From Bacteroidetes bacterium GWF2_33_38 (GTDB lineage: Bacteria > Bacteroidota > Bacteroidia > Bacteroidales > GWF2-33-38): DNA of 46,264 bases. Where the stretch lies: contig MEOF01000070.1 in NCBI GenBank assembly GCA_001769505.1, positions 1 through 46,264 on the forward strand. The letters are read 5' to 3'. The translations under genes and the position numbers were made by a program. The notes beneath the pieces were generated by a model. That model did not search any database. It was not told the origin of the DNA and was given only the letters and a program-made list of their open reading frames with translations. Shown piece after piece: positions 15,817 through 24,364 of this stretch; within the stretch, counting starts at the first letter, position 1, and the number at the start of each line of letters is the position of its first letter.

Positions 15817-17070
15817 TTATCTTTTTTGTCCACACTTGGGACAGAATTTAATTGTTGGTGCTAATGGAGTACTGCATCGTGAGCATTTATCATCGGCTTG
15901 CTGTTTGCCGCAATTGCCACAAAAACTACTGCCAGCAGCAAGTGGGGTATTGCAATTTGTACACAACGCAGTTTCACTTTGTAACTGAGTTCCACAACTT
16001 ACACAACGTTTTGCGCTTTTGTCATTATCTGTTCCGCATTTGGGGCAAGCATCATAAGGGTCGCCACAATGAGGGCAGAAACGGTGAGAACTTGGAAATT
16101 TCTTTGAGCAATTTGAACAATAAACTTCCCTTATTTGATTTATTGGTTGTGCTGTTCCTCCTTGTTGAACTTGGTTTGTGCTTCCGAAAGTGGGCTGATT
16201 ATACTGTGGCTGCATTACACCGCCACCAGCACCTCCTAGACCACCCATCATATTTGATGCAACAATAGCACCCATTATCCCAGAATTGCTATTAGCTAAC
16301 CCGTCAACAGCATCTTTTGCAACGTCAAATGCTTTTTCTTGTTGCCATGTGTAACCCCCGATTGATTGAGCACTTTGTCTTGATATTGCATCTAAAACTC
16401 TTCTGCCTACTTCTGTTGTGCTGTCAACTTCAATACTTGTAACATAAAATTTTGTCAATTCTAAACCAAGATTTTCCCAAAACGGAAGCATAATGGTTTT
16501 TAAATGTTCTGAAATATTATCTAAATGAGCTGATATTTGCTTTAGCCCTATTTTGTTATTTATCATGAACTGCAAAATCGTAGATTTTGTTTTTGTAGAA
16601 AATTCTCCAAAAAATTGGTCTGTCAGGTCATTTTGGTCAAATGAATTCTTAGTACCAACAATCTTAATGAGAAATCTTTCAGCATCAGTAATTTTTAAAC
16701 CATATCTACCATTTGAAATAAGAGGAATACCTGTGTTGTAGTCAGCATCATGAATGTCCATTCTGTCTATCGACCAATCAATATTATAAGGTTGTAATTT
16801 ATTTACAAACCAAACTTCTGCTGTGAATGGATTTTTACCACCAAATGGTAAGCCGTATAAACTTCTAAGAATAGGTAAGTTTTCGGTATTTAAGGTATGC
16901 TTGCCTGGACCGAATTTCCCAACAATTTGCCCTTTTGAGAACAAAATTGCTTCTTGCGATTCTTGCACAATAAGCTGGGTATATGTGCTAAGATTTGTCT
17001 CAGGAAACCTATAAGCATATATGGTTTGATTTCCTTGAGGAGTCCAACGTACTAGATCAATTATTGCCAT
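15817..17070 (-). CDS. SPFH-domain (virion-core-protein-like/YdjI-like) protein with four zinc ribbons
   Basis: A 417-residue protein. Residues about 25-235 form an SPFH/Band 7 domain of the type often annotated virion core protein (QLIVQESQEAILFSKGQIV, GPGKHTL, TSIEVDSTTEVGRRVLDAIS). A Gly/Gln-rich linker follows (about 262-310), then four tandem zinc ribbons, each with two CxxC pairs: Cys318/321/332/335, 342/345/356/359, 370/373/384/387 and 396/399/410/413. All sixteen cysteines are present. There is no N-terminal membrane helix, so membrane contact would be peripheral or through partners. Relatives such as B. subtilis YdjI act with PspA in envelope stress. It is the first gene of the cassette A operon and probably its organising protein. 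Confidence 0.85.
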   Translation of the reverse strand: MAIIDLVRWTPQGNQTIYAYRFPETNLSTYTQLIVQESQEAILFSKGQIVGKFGPGKHTLNTENLPILRSLYGLPFGGKNPFTAEVWFVNKLQPYNIDWSIDRMDIHDADYNTGIPLISNGRYGLKITDAERFLIKIVGTKNSFDQNDLTDQFFGEFSTKTKSTILQFMINNKIGLKQISAHLDNISEHLKTIMLPFWENLGLELTKFYVTSIEVDSTTEVGRRVLDAISRQSAQSIGGYTWQQEKAFDVAKDAVDGLANSNSGIMGAIVASNMMGGLGGAGGGVMQPQYNQPTFGSTNQVQQGGTAQPINQIREVYCSNCSKKFPSSHRFCPHCGDPYDACPKCGTDNDKSAKRCVSCGTQLQSETALCTNCNTPLAAGSSFCGNCGKQQADDKCSRCSTPLAPTIKFCPKCGQKR

Positions 17071-17346
17071 AATTATTTAATTTAAAGTTTATACTTGTGA
17101 ATTTGATTTCTTCTTGTGGGTGAGCAAGAAATGGCTCTTTGACTTTTGCGAAGCATTGGCTTGTGTGTCGGGCAAAAGGCAATGTGCCATTTGTGTGGCG
17201 GCTCTTAAACAAAAAATGTGTGTCGGCAAAAAATAAAACTTTATCGGGTCGGCTTGTGTGGTCGGCAGTCATTCCGATTTGTCTTTCTTTTCTGTCTTTG
17301 AATGTCGTCTTTTCAATTTTCATGTCGCTGTCTTTTTCTTAGGCTT
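17071..17346 (-). repeat. Cassette A leader repeat
   Basis: A leader of about 280 bp before the SPFH gene, related to the leaders at 9291-9540 and 43249-43536. On the minus strand it shares the CCGACACAC and CACATTGCC words and an open frame containing HTSRPDKVLFFADTHFL, comparable to HSSRPNVFYFFATAHFL in the cassette B leader. It probably contains the operon promoter; whether the frame is translated is unclear. Confidence 0.5.
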
Positions 17347-17361
17347 GTTGGTAACATATGT

Positions 17362-17382
17362 ATACCCGCATATTGCGGGTAT
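17362..17382. terminator. Hairpin at the chromosomal edge of the cassette array
   Basis: Perfect 8-bp stem ATACCCGC/GCGGGTAT with a 5-base loop, 6 bases outside the last cassette core. The same stem recurs at 42918-42937 near the edge of the second cassette. It could be a terminator for the macro-domain operon, or part of the site where cassettes join the chromosome. The rest of 17383-17576 is AT-rich and I see nothing in it. Confidence 0.4.
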
Positions 17383-17576
17383 CTTCAATATATCTGTTTT
17401 GAATATATCTTTGAATATCAACACATAAACAAATACTTGCGATTTTTATGGTTTGTAAATGTTGCATTTTTATATCTATCGATTTTCAAATTTTTATACC
17501 GATTATACTTCAATAACAAACTTAAAAATTAAAAACCGCTTTAGCAATTTTTAAATAACTAAAATATGTCTAACGA

Positions 17577-18080
17577 TTATCCGATTAATTCCTTGTAAAT
17601 TCTATAATTTTCGTCGTCGAAAGTTACAAAAATTACTTTTTTGATTGATTTGTTTTTTTCCATTTCCTTTTTTACAACTCTGATTGCAATTTTAGCAGCA
17701 TACTGTTTTGGAAAACGGTATGCTCCTGTACTAATATTTGGAAATGCAATGGTTTTAAGATTATTTGCAACAGCAATCTGAATGCTATTTTTATAACAAT
17801 TTGCCAATAATTCCGATTCGTTTTTTTCTCCTCCGTGCCAAACGGGTCCTACGGCATGAATTACATGTTTCGACGGCAAATTATAGGCTTTTGTAATTTT
17901 TACTTCTCCAACCTGACAGCCGTTCAAGGTTTTGCATTCCTCAAGCAATTCTTCTCCGGCTGCATCGTGAATGGCTCCGTCAACGCCTCCTCCTCCGAGT
18001 AGTGTGCGATTAGCGGCATTTACAATTGCGTCAACCTCAACTTTGGTAATGTCGGCATTTATGATTTCAATTGTTCCCAA
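17577..18080 (-). CDS. ymdB: Macro-domain O-acetyl-ADP-ribose deacetylase (YmdB-type)
   Basis: A 167-residue single-domain macro protein, the usual length for YmdB. It has the ADP-ribose pocket motifs [24 protein letters not shown] with the catalytic-type Asp, GPVWHGG and the phosphate loop [10 protein letters not shown]. It hydrolyses O-acetyl-ADP-ribose or removes ADP-ribose from acidic residues. The start is a TTG at 18078-18080, two bases after the pheT stop; no in-frame ATG lies upstream. Cotranscription with pheT is likely. Secure family call; the exact substrate is not determined by sequence. Confidence 0.9.
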   Translation of the reverse strand: MGTIEIINADITKVEVDAIVNAANRTLLGGGGVDGAIHDAAGEELLEECKTLNGCQVGEVKITKAYNLPSKHVIHAVGPVWHGGEKNESELLANCYKNSIQIAVANNLKTIAFPNISTGAYRFPKQYAAKIAIRVVKKEMEKNKSIKKVIFVTFDDENYRIYKELIG

Positions 18081-18082
18081 AA

Positions 18083-20518
18083 TTATCTCAAAATTCCGTT
18101 TAATTTTTCTTTATATGCATCAATAAATCGACTCATTATTTTGTCTATCTGCTTATCGGTAAGCGTTTTATTTTCGTCTTGAAGAATAAAACTTACAGCG
18201 TATGATTTTTTGTCCGCCCCAATTTTTTCGCCTTCAAAAACGTCGAAAAGCGAAACTCGCTTTAATAGTTTTCGCTCTAAATCGTAAGCAATGTTTCTGA
18301 TTTCCTCGAATGTAACTTTTTTATCAAGCAATAAGGCTAAGTCTCGACGAACTTCAGGAAATTTAGAAATTTCGTTGTGAAGAACATTGTTTTTAACCGA
18401 TTCTTTCATTAATACGTCCCATACTATATCGGCATAAAAAACATCTTGTTTAATGTCGAATTCTTTCAATCGCTGTTTTTTAACGATTCCAATCGAGGCT
18501 AAAACTTTATGACCAACTTTATAAATCAACGATTCAGAAAATACCTCACAAGAGCTTACTTCAGTAACAAGATTTTCGGGGTTCACTCCTAAACGCAAAA
18601 ACAAATTTTCGACATACGATTTTAGGTAATAAAAATCGGATTGTTTTTCGGAAGTATTCCAATTGGCTTCGTTTTTTAAACCCGAAATATACATTGCTAA
18701 ATGATATTCTTCGTGATACTTTTTAGTTTCGTCGTTCGACATGGTGTAGCAATATCCAAACTCGTACATTTTAATATCGTTTGTTTTTCGATTTAAGTTA
18801 TACGAAATTGATTCTAAACCATTGAAAAGCAAACTTGCTCGTATTGCATTCAAATCTTGACTCAATGGGTTTAAAATTTTAACTAAAAACGAAGTATCAT
18901 TCGGGAATAAGTTTTCGTAATATTCAGATTTTGTCAATGAATTTGACATAATTTCATGAAATCCGTTTGACGATAGAAAGTTTGATACTACATTGATATA
19001 TTTATCTTTATCAGGTTTAATTGAATATGTAATTGAAGAATTTAATTTTTCGCCAATTTCGATATTGTTGTAACCATAAATTCGTAATATGTCTTCAATA
19101 ACATCAGCTTCACGAGTAACATCAACTCTATAAGTTGGGATTTCGAGTATTAATACTTCGTCTGATTCTTGAACGATTTTAATATCAAGTGCTTGTAGTA
19201 TTTTCTTGATTCGTCCTTTTTCAATTTCTTTTCCAATTAATCTCGTGATATTTTTATAGGAAACCTCGAAAATTTTGTTTTCGAGGTTTGAAGGATAAAA
19301 ATCTTGAATATCAGAAGAGATTAATCCGCCTGCGATTTCTTTAATTAACATTGCTGCTCGCTTAATCACATATTCGATATTGTTGGGATCGGTTCCTCTT
19401 TCAAATCGGAACGAAGAGTCGGTGCTTAAAATGTGACGTTTTGCTGTTTTACGAACAAAAACAGGATTAAAATACGCACATTCCAAGAAAATATCTTTTG
19501 TGTTTTGGTTCACTCCCGAATCAAATCCGCCAAAAACTCCCGCCATGCACATTCCTTCTTCGGCATTGCAAATCATTAAGTCGTTATTTGATAGCTTTCT
19601 ATCAACTTCATCTAAAGTTTTAAATAAAGTATTTTCGCTGAGCGTTTTTACAATTACTTTTTTTCCTTTTATTTTTGCAGCATCAAAAGCATGTAAAGGT
19701 TGACCGGTTTCGTGTAAAATGTAATTCGTAATATCGACAATGTTATTTATTGGACGCAATCCAATTGCTTTTAAGCGATTTTGCAACCATTTTGGAGATT
19801 CTTTAACTTCCACACCCGAAATTGTGATTCCTGCATATCTAGGACATGCTTCTGCGTTTTCAACAATAATAGGAATAACATTTTGCTTGTTGTCAATTTT
19901 AAATTCACTTACATCTGGTATGTTGACCTGAATATCGTTGAACTGGCTAAAATATGCTGCCAAATCTCTTGCCACACCAATATGTGAAGCGGCATCGATT
20001 CTATTCGGAGTTAATCCGATTTCGAATACAAAATCTTCTTCAATTTTAAAATATCTGCTTGCGGGTGTTCCAATAGGAGCAAGATCACTCAAAATCATAA
20101 TTCCGTCATGAGAGGTTCCGAGTCCAATTTCGTCTTCGGCACAAATCATTCCATCGGAAACAGCTCCGCGAATTTTCGATTTTTTAATTACAAAACTTTC
20201 ATCGCCGTTATATAAAGTTGTCCCAACAGTTGCTACCACAACTTTTTGACCTAACGCAACATTTGGAGCTCCACAAACAATATCAAGTAATGCGGGACCA
20301 CACACATCTACTTTTGTGATGCTAAGTTTATCAGCATCAGGGTGTTTCGCACATTCAATAACTTTTCCTATAACAATGCCCTCTAAACCTCCTTTTATTT
20401 CCTGAAAAGGCTCAACACTTTCAACTTCTAAACCTATATCGGTTAATATTTGAGATAATTCATCAACCGTTTTATCTACTTGAATGTACTGTTTAAGCCA
20501 ATTGTAACTTATTTTCAT
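18083..20518 (-). CDS. pheT: Phenylalanyl-tRNA synthetase beta subunit
   Basis: An 811-residue protein of normal length for bacterial PheT. Order: N-terminal B1 region, EMAP/tRNA-binding OB fold (about 40-150, [22 protein letters not shown]), B3/B4 editing domain ([26 protein letters not shown]), B5 domain, a catalytic-like core, and a C-terminal ferredoxin-like anticodon-binding domain ([16 protein letters not shown] to the end). It forms the alpha2-beta2 enzyme with PheS, which is not in this window. A TAnnTTTG-type promoter box lies 24-31 bases upstream of the ATG. The macro-domain gene follows at two bases. Confidence 0.97.
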   Translation of the reverse strand: MKISYNWLKQYIQVDKTVDELSQILTDIGLEVESVEPFQEIKGGLEGIVIGKVIECAKHPDADKLSITKVDVCGPALLDIVCGAPNVALGQKVVVATVGTTLYNGDESFVIKKSKIRGAVSDGMICAEDEIGLGTSHDGIMILSDLAPIGTPASRYFKIEEDFVFEIGLTPNRIDAASHIGVARDLAAYFSQFNDIQVNIPDVSEFKIDNKQNVIPIIVENAEACPRYAGITISGVEVKESPKWLQNRLKAIGLRPINNIVDITNYILHETGQPLHAFDAAKIKGKKVIVKTLSENTLFKTLDEVDRKLSNNDLMICNAEEGMCMAGVFGGFDSGVNQNTKDIFLECAYFNPVFVRKTAKRHILSTDSSFRFERGTDPNNIEYVIKRAAMLIKEIAGGLISSDIQDFYPSNLENKIFEVSYKNITRLIGKEIEKGRIKKILQALDIKIVQESDEVLILEIPTYRVDVTREADVIEDILRIYGYNNIEIGEKLNSSITYSIKPDKDKYINVVSNFLSSNGFHEIMSNSLTKSEYYENLFPNDTSFLVKILNPLSQDLNAIRASLLFNGLESISYNLNRKTNDIKMYEFGYCYTMSNDETKKYHEEYHLAMYISGLKNEANWNTSEKQSDFYYLKSYVENLFLRLGVNPENLVTEVSSCEVFSESLIYKVGHKVLASIGIVKKQRLKEFDIKQDVFYADIVWDVLMKESVKNNVLHNEISKFPEVRRDLALLLDKKVTFEEIRNIAYDLERKLLKRVSLFDVFEGEKIGADKKSYAVSFILQDENKTLTDKQIDKIMSRFIDAYKEKLNGILR

Positions 20519-20541
20519 GATCTAATGTTTTTTGACGAAAA

Positions 20542-20549
20542 CAAAAGTA
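20542..20549 (-). promoter_or_regulatory. Probable -7 box of the pheT promoter
   Basis: On the minus strand the sequence reads TACTTTTG, a match to the Bacteroidetes TAnnTTTG box, 23 bases before the pheT ATG. No clear TTG -33 element is visible at the usual distance. Confidence 0.5.
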
Positions 20550-20626
20550 TAAATTTTATTTTCTACGACATAATTTATAAGGGTATTCTTTGTGCTTTCG
20601 ATAATCTGATGTATGAATAGAATGAT

Positions 20627-21187
20627 TTAAAAATACAAATGTTCGATTAAAATTTTGGTTCCTATTCCGATTAATACAATCCCTGCAATTGCATCGAGTT
20701 TGAGCTTAACTAATTTACTGAATCTACAACCTAATTTTAATCCTGCAACCGAAGCAATAAATGTTATTGATCCGATTATAATTGCACTTATCAGAATTGG
20801 AGCTTCGAGAACGCCAAAACTAACTCCAACAATTAATGCGTCGATTGAAGTTGCCACCGAAAGACCAATTAAAACAATCATGTTTAGCGGATTAATTTTA
20901 TTGTCGATGGGTTTGTTTTTAAATCCATCAATCAACATTTTCAGCCCGATAGCAAACAGAAGGAAAAATGCCAACCAATGGTCATAATTAACAATCATTG
21001 ATTTAAATGAATATCCAGCAAGCCAACCTATTACTGGCATTCCAGCTTGAAAAAACGAAAGAAAAAAGCCGATTTTTACTGTTTGTGAAATCGAAATATT
21101 TTTTAAAATAATTCCACTCGTTACCGAAATGGCAAACGAATCGACCGAAAGCCCTAAAGCAATTATGAAAATCGAAAATAAGTCCAA
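20627..21187 (-). CDS. mntP: Manganese efflux pump MntP
   Basis: A 186-residue protein with six predicted membrane helices and the internal two-fold repeat of MntP. It has the paired acidic motifs GLSVDSFAISVTSG (N-terminal half) and GLSVATSIDALIVGVSFG (C-terminal half), whose aspartates line the transport path. It exports Mn2+ from the cytoplasm. The reading frame is closed by a TAA four codons upstream, which forces a TTG start at 21185-21187. I looked upstream for a yybP-ykoY Mn riboswitch and did not find one. It probably follows the DUF5723 gene in the same transcript (15 bases). Confidence 0.92.
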   Translation of the reverse strand: MDLFSIFIIALGLSVDSFAISVTSGIILKNISISQTVKIGFFLSFFQAGMPVIGWLAGYSFKSMIVNYDHWLAFFLLFAIGLKMLIDGFKNKPIDNKINPLNMIVLIGLSVATSIDALIVGVSFGVLEAPILISAIIIGSITFIASVAGLKLGCRFSKLVKLKLDAIAGIVLIGIGTKILIEHLYF

Positions 21188-21202
21188 ATTTATTTTACTT
21201 GG

Positions 21203-22675
21203 CTAGTAAAGTGTTGATTTTGCTTTTTCTTCATTTTTACAACCAAAAGCCCAATAAATACCCGAACGCCAATTAACACTTCGCGAACGGTGAGGCATAA
21301 AAAATGCAAGCATATTATCATTTACCCAAAACATTCTAAATGGTCCCATCTTCATCGAAAGTCCAAGCCCAATGTTATAATACTCGCGATTAATCATGGT
21401 GTATGTTCCGCTAATAGCTAGCCATTTCAATAGTTGCGAATTAGCCGACAATGTTAATGAAGGATGTATTAATTTTTTGTAAAATTCAACTTTTACTAAT
21501 GCCCCAACATTAAATTTTTCGTTAATTTTAAAATTACCTCCGATGTACATTTTAGGAGTTAAGTAGCTGGTATAATATAGGGATGAATCAACAAATGTGA
21601 ACTCTTGTAGCAACGAGTCGGCAAATTTTGTGAATGCATTTGCAGTAGAATCTCCATCAACACCCAAACTTCCTTCTTCAGTATAACCAACACTTAATTG
21701 TTGTGAAATGTCAACACCGTTAAATCCTATGTCTCCAGTGTTTGTAAAGTTGAATGTATTGTTTTTCCAACGAATAAAGCCTAAATCAACCAAACTCAAC
21801 GAAAATGTAAGTCTGTCGGTATATTTATAAGTTGCACCTAAATCTAGTGATGCTCCTTTGTTTTTTCCCATGAGCAAATATGCAGCGGGATCAAAATCAT
21901 CAAATTCAATCGAATCAATATTTCCTGATGTATTACTGTCTGTGTACAAATAATTTACAAATGGCAATGAAGCATTTACTTCAGTTTGATTTTCGATAAT
22001 ATAATCGAATGTATTTGCGTCGGTTAACCAAGTGTTATCATTTGCTTTCGTATCAATGTTGGTCATTCCCATAAGAAGTTTTGCCCTACCACCAACTGTA
22101 AGTTTGTTGTTAATTTCTTTTGAAACACCAACTGCATATTCGCGATAATGAGTAAAATCTAAAGCGAAACTCATGTTTGCCGTTCTGCCAATATTTGCCG
22201 GATGTCCGTTTCCCCAAAGTGGAATTTGAAACAAATCTCGTGTATATCCGAATTTAAAATCGACTCGCTCAGTTGCGTGAAATGTAAAAAAGTAATCTTT
22301 TACTTTTACTCCAAACGAAAGCAGTTCGTATTGAAAATCGAAAGTTAAATAATTGTAATTGTGTAAGGAGTTTACAAATTGAACCATATCAATAACTAAA
22401 GAGTCTTTGTATTCTCCTGTGCCTGGGTGAATAAAATCGTTTAATCCAAATGATGTATTGTTGAAATTAAAACTTATTGGCGAAAATACTTGCCCGAAAA
22501 CAGGAGTTATTTGAGCGGGGACACCACCCAAATACCATTTGCATTCGCTTTTAAACGCTGGATTTAATAAGGTTGATTGCGGTGTTTGATTCAAAAAATA
22601 CATGGTGTTACTTTGTTGAGCAAAAGATATTGTTGAAACAAACAATATGATAAGTGTATATAGTATATTTTTCAT
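21203..22675 (-). CDS. DUF5723-family outer-membrane beta-barrel protein
   Basis: About 490 residues from the ATG at 22673-22675, which begins a clean signal peptide (MKNILYTLIILFVSTISFAQ). A longer TTG start at 22705 is rejected. The mature protein has the DUF5723 opening (NTMYFLNQTPQSTLLNPAFKSE) and alternating aromatic beta strands typical of outer-membrane barrels related to PorP/FadL-like folds. The gene follows the lipoprotein gene by 13 bases. Such barrel and lipoprotein pairs are common in Bacteroidetes envelopes; the cargo or function is unknown. Confidence 0.8.
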   Translation of the reverse strand: MKNILYTLIILFVSTISFAQQSNTMYFLNQTPQSTLLNPAFKSECKWYLGGVPAQITPVFGQVFSPISFNFNNTSFGLNDFIHPGTGEYKDSLVIDMVQFVNSLHNYNYLTFDFQYELLSFGVKVKDYFFTFHATERVDFKFGYTRDLFQIPLWGNGHPANIGRTANMSFALDFTHYREYAVGVSKEINNKLTVGGRAKLLMGMTNIDTKANDNTWLTDANTFDYIIENQTEVNASLPFVNYLYTDSNTSGNIDSIEFDDFDPAAYLLMGKNKGASLDLGATYKYTDRLTFSLSLVDLGFIRWKNNTFNFTNTGDIGFNGVDISQQLSVGYTEEGSLGVDGDSTANAFTKFADSLLQEFTFVDSSLYYTSYLTPKMYIGGNFKINEKFNVGALVKVEFYKKLIHPSLTLSANSQLLKWLAISGTYTMINREYYNIGLGLSMKMGPFRMFWVNDNMLAFFMPHRSRSVNWRSGIYWAFGCKNEEKAKSTLY

Positions 22676-22688
22676 GATTCTCGATTTA

Positions 22689-24356
22689 TTAATTTGATGA
22701 ACCAATATTTGATAATGAATCTAACGGAAGCCCTATTTGAGCCTGCATACTGAACTTTAAGTCAATCGTATAATCGGAATAAAATTTAACCAAAACAGTA
22801 GCATTATTTGTTGTAGTTACAGTTCCTTTAAATAACATATATTTACAATCTTTTAAGCCTTCTATTCTATTGTGCGAAAACAAAAGATCGGTGGTTTTGT
22901 ATGTTTTTTCAACCACACGTCCGTCACTATCAATCACTCCCGATTGAATTAATTCGGTTTCATCAAGGAAAAGTGAGTCAAGTTTGTTATACACTGAATC
23001 GCAGAAATATGCTTGAATGCTCATATCTGTTGGGAAACCATTATCGACATTCAATCGGAATAAAATCCAATCGATGTATTCTGTTTGGTCATAATAATCG
23101 GCCATTACAAATTTTCCAGTATCTTGAATTGCGAAATACTTAGCATGACCCCAGAGCGGAAGTTCTACTTCAAGATTTACATCAAATCGACTTGTATCCA
23201 GCACAAAGTTATTGTTTACACTAGGGTCTGGATTTAATTGAGCATCAACGCCATAAAAAATGTATTTAGGCAAATACGACATTACAAAACTAATGTTACT
23301 ATTATCTTTATGAATAAACATATCGGTTTCGGCAAATGTACCAACTTGGTCAATCGTTGGAGCATTGATAATCAACGGGTCATATTCTAGTGGCATTGTG
23401 ATGGCATAATCGCCACCGTAAATTTTCGAATACGCTCCAAGATTGGTAAGGTTAAACTGAACGGGTATTCCGTAAGAATTGTCGATATAAACATTAATTT
23501 TAGGATCTGCGAAATACGATTCGCCTTCAAAAACATTGTTATACATTTCTAGTTGAACAGTATCAGTACTGATTGAAATGCTTTTTTGTCCTAAAAATCC
23601 ATATGCTGCTTGAAATTGAATATTCGAAAATTCTGCATTTACCGAAATAAATTCTCCGTTTGAAATAGGATTTCCTGAATTTTGAAGTTGTAGTTCTAAT
23701 TTCATAGGAAGTTTGTTGTAATCGGTTCCGCCATTTGTTAAATCGAAAACATAATTCCCTTCTAAATCATCGATATTAGTTGTACTTACTGTTGAAAAAC
23801 TCCCATCGTTTGAATTAATTGGAATTGTAATTCTTAAAGGAACATCGTTTAATGTAACCGTGGGAAAAGTAACAAATACTTGTCCATAATGTTTGAATGT
23901 TGAAGTCAAAGCAATGTTTAATTTTGCATATTTGAGAATAATACTATCGAGTCGCTCAAAATTACTTACATCAAAGTTTTGTACGGTATTTAATTCGGCA
24001 TACCAACCACTAATTCCGGCAGGAATCAATGCTGTGTTTGGGACAACACCGTTGTAGGTTTGGGTTGGAAACTTAATTAAATCTTCGGCTTCGACCGATG
24101 CAACTTGCCCTTCATACATAATATAAATAAAATGCGACGAATCTTCCTCAAAAACTTCGGTTGAATCATAATCTTGTAATAAATCACGCAAGGTAATTTT
24201 CGAATATACAATTGGGACAGCCAAATTCGTATTCCATTCAAGATTTGAAGTTGTGATTTTGTTAAAATCAAAATTATCTTTTAAGCACGATTGTATTCCG
24301 ACTGTCAAAAAAGATAAAACGATAACGATTCCGAGTAGCCTGTAAGTCTTTTTCAT
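22689..24356 (-). CDS. Exported lipoprotein of unknown function
   Basis: A 555-residue protein with a lipoprotein signal peptide whose lipobox Cys is at about residue 24 (VGIQSC, followed by LKDNFDFNK). The mature part is all-beta, with immunoglobulin-like strands and repeated SNISF/NLTNLG-type segments, and no enzyme motif is visible. It sits between the DUF3352/propeller gene and the DUF5723 barrel, 8 bases from the former, so the three genes probably make one envelope operon. I do not recognise a named family. Confidence 0.75.
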   Translation of the reverse strand: MKKTYRLLGIVIVLSFLTVGIQSCLKDNFDFNKITTSNLEWNTNLAVPIVYSKITLRDLLQDYDSTEVFEEDSSHFIYIMYEGQVASVEAEDLIKFPTQTYNGVVPNTALIPAGISGWYAELNTVQNFDVSNFERLDSIILKYAKLNIALTSTFKHYGQVFVTFPTVTLNDVPLRITIPINSNDGSFSTVSTTNIDDLEGNYVFDLTNGGTDYNKLPMKLELQLQNSGNPISNGEFISVNAEFSNIQFQAAYGFLGQKSISISTDTVQLEMYNNVFEGESYFADPKINVYIDNSYGIPVQFNLTNLGAYSKIYGGDYAITMPLEYDPLIINAPTIDQVGTFAETDMFIHKDNSNISFVMSYLPKYIFYGVDAQLNPDPSVNNNFVLDTSRFDVNLEVELPLWGHAKYFAIQDTGKFVMADYYDQTEYIDWILFRLNVDNGFPTDMSIQAYFCDSVYNKLDSLFLDETELIQSGVIDSDGRVVEKTYKTTDLLFSHNRIEGLKDCKYMLFKGTVTTTNNATVLVKFYSDYTIDLKFSMQAQIGLPLDSLSNIGSSN

Positions 24357-24364
24357 GTTTATAT

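Larger units (their letters stand above)
9666..17355 (-). mobile_element. Gene cassette A: six-gene SPFH/zinc-ribbon operon
   Basis: A 7.7 kb unit bounded by GTTACCAAC (9666-9674) and its reverse complement GTTGGTAAC (17347-17355). The match extends inside the unit past a two-base mismatch (GTTACCAAC-nn-GCCT at both ends). Six minus-strand genes lie 10-25 bases apart, preceded by a leader of about 280 bp and followed by a tail of about 220 bp. The base composition is not obviously different from the neighbouring cassettes. Confidence 0.6.
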
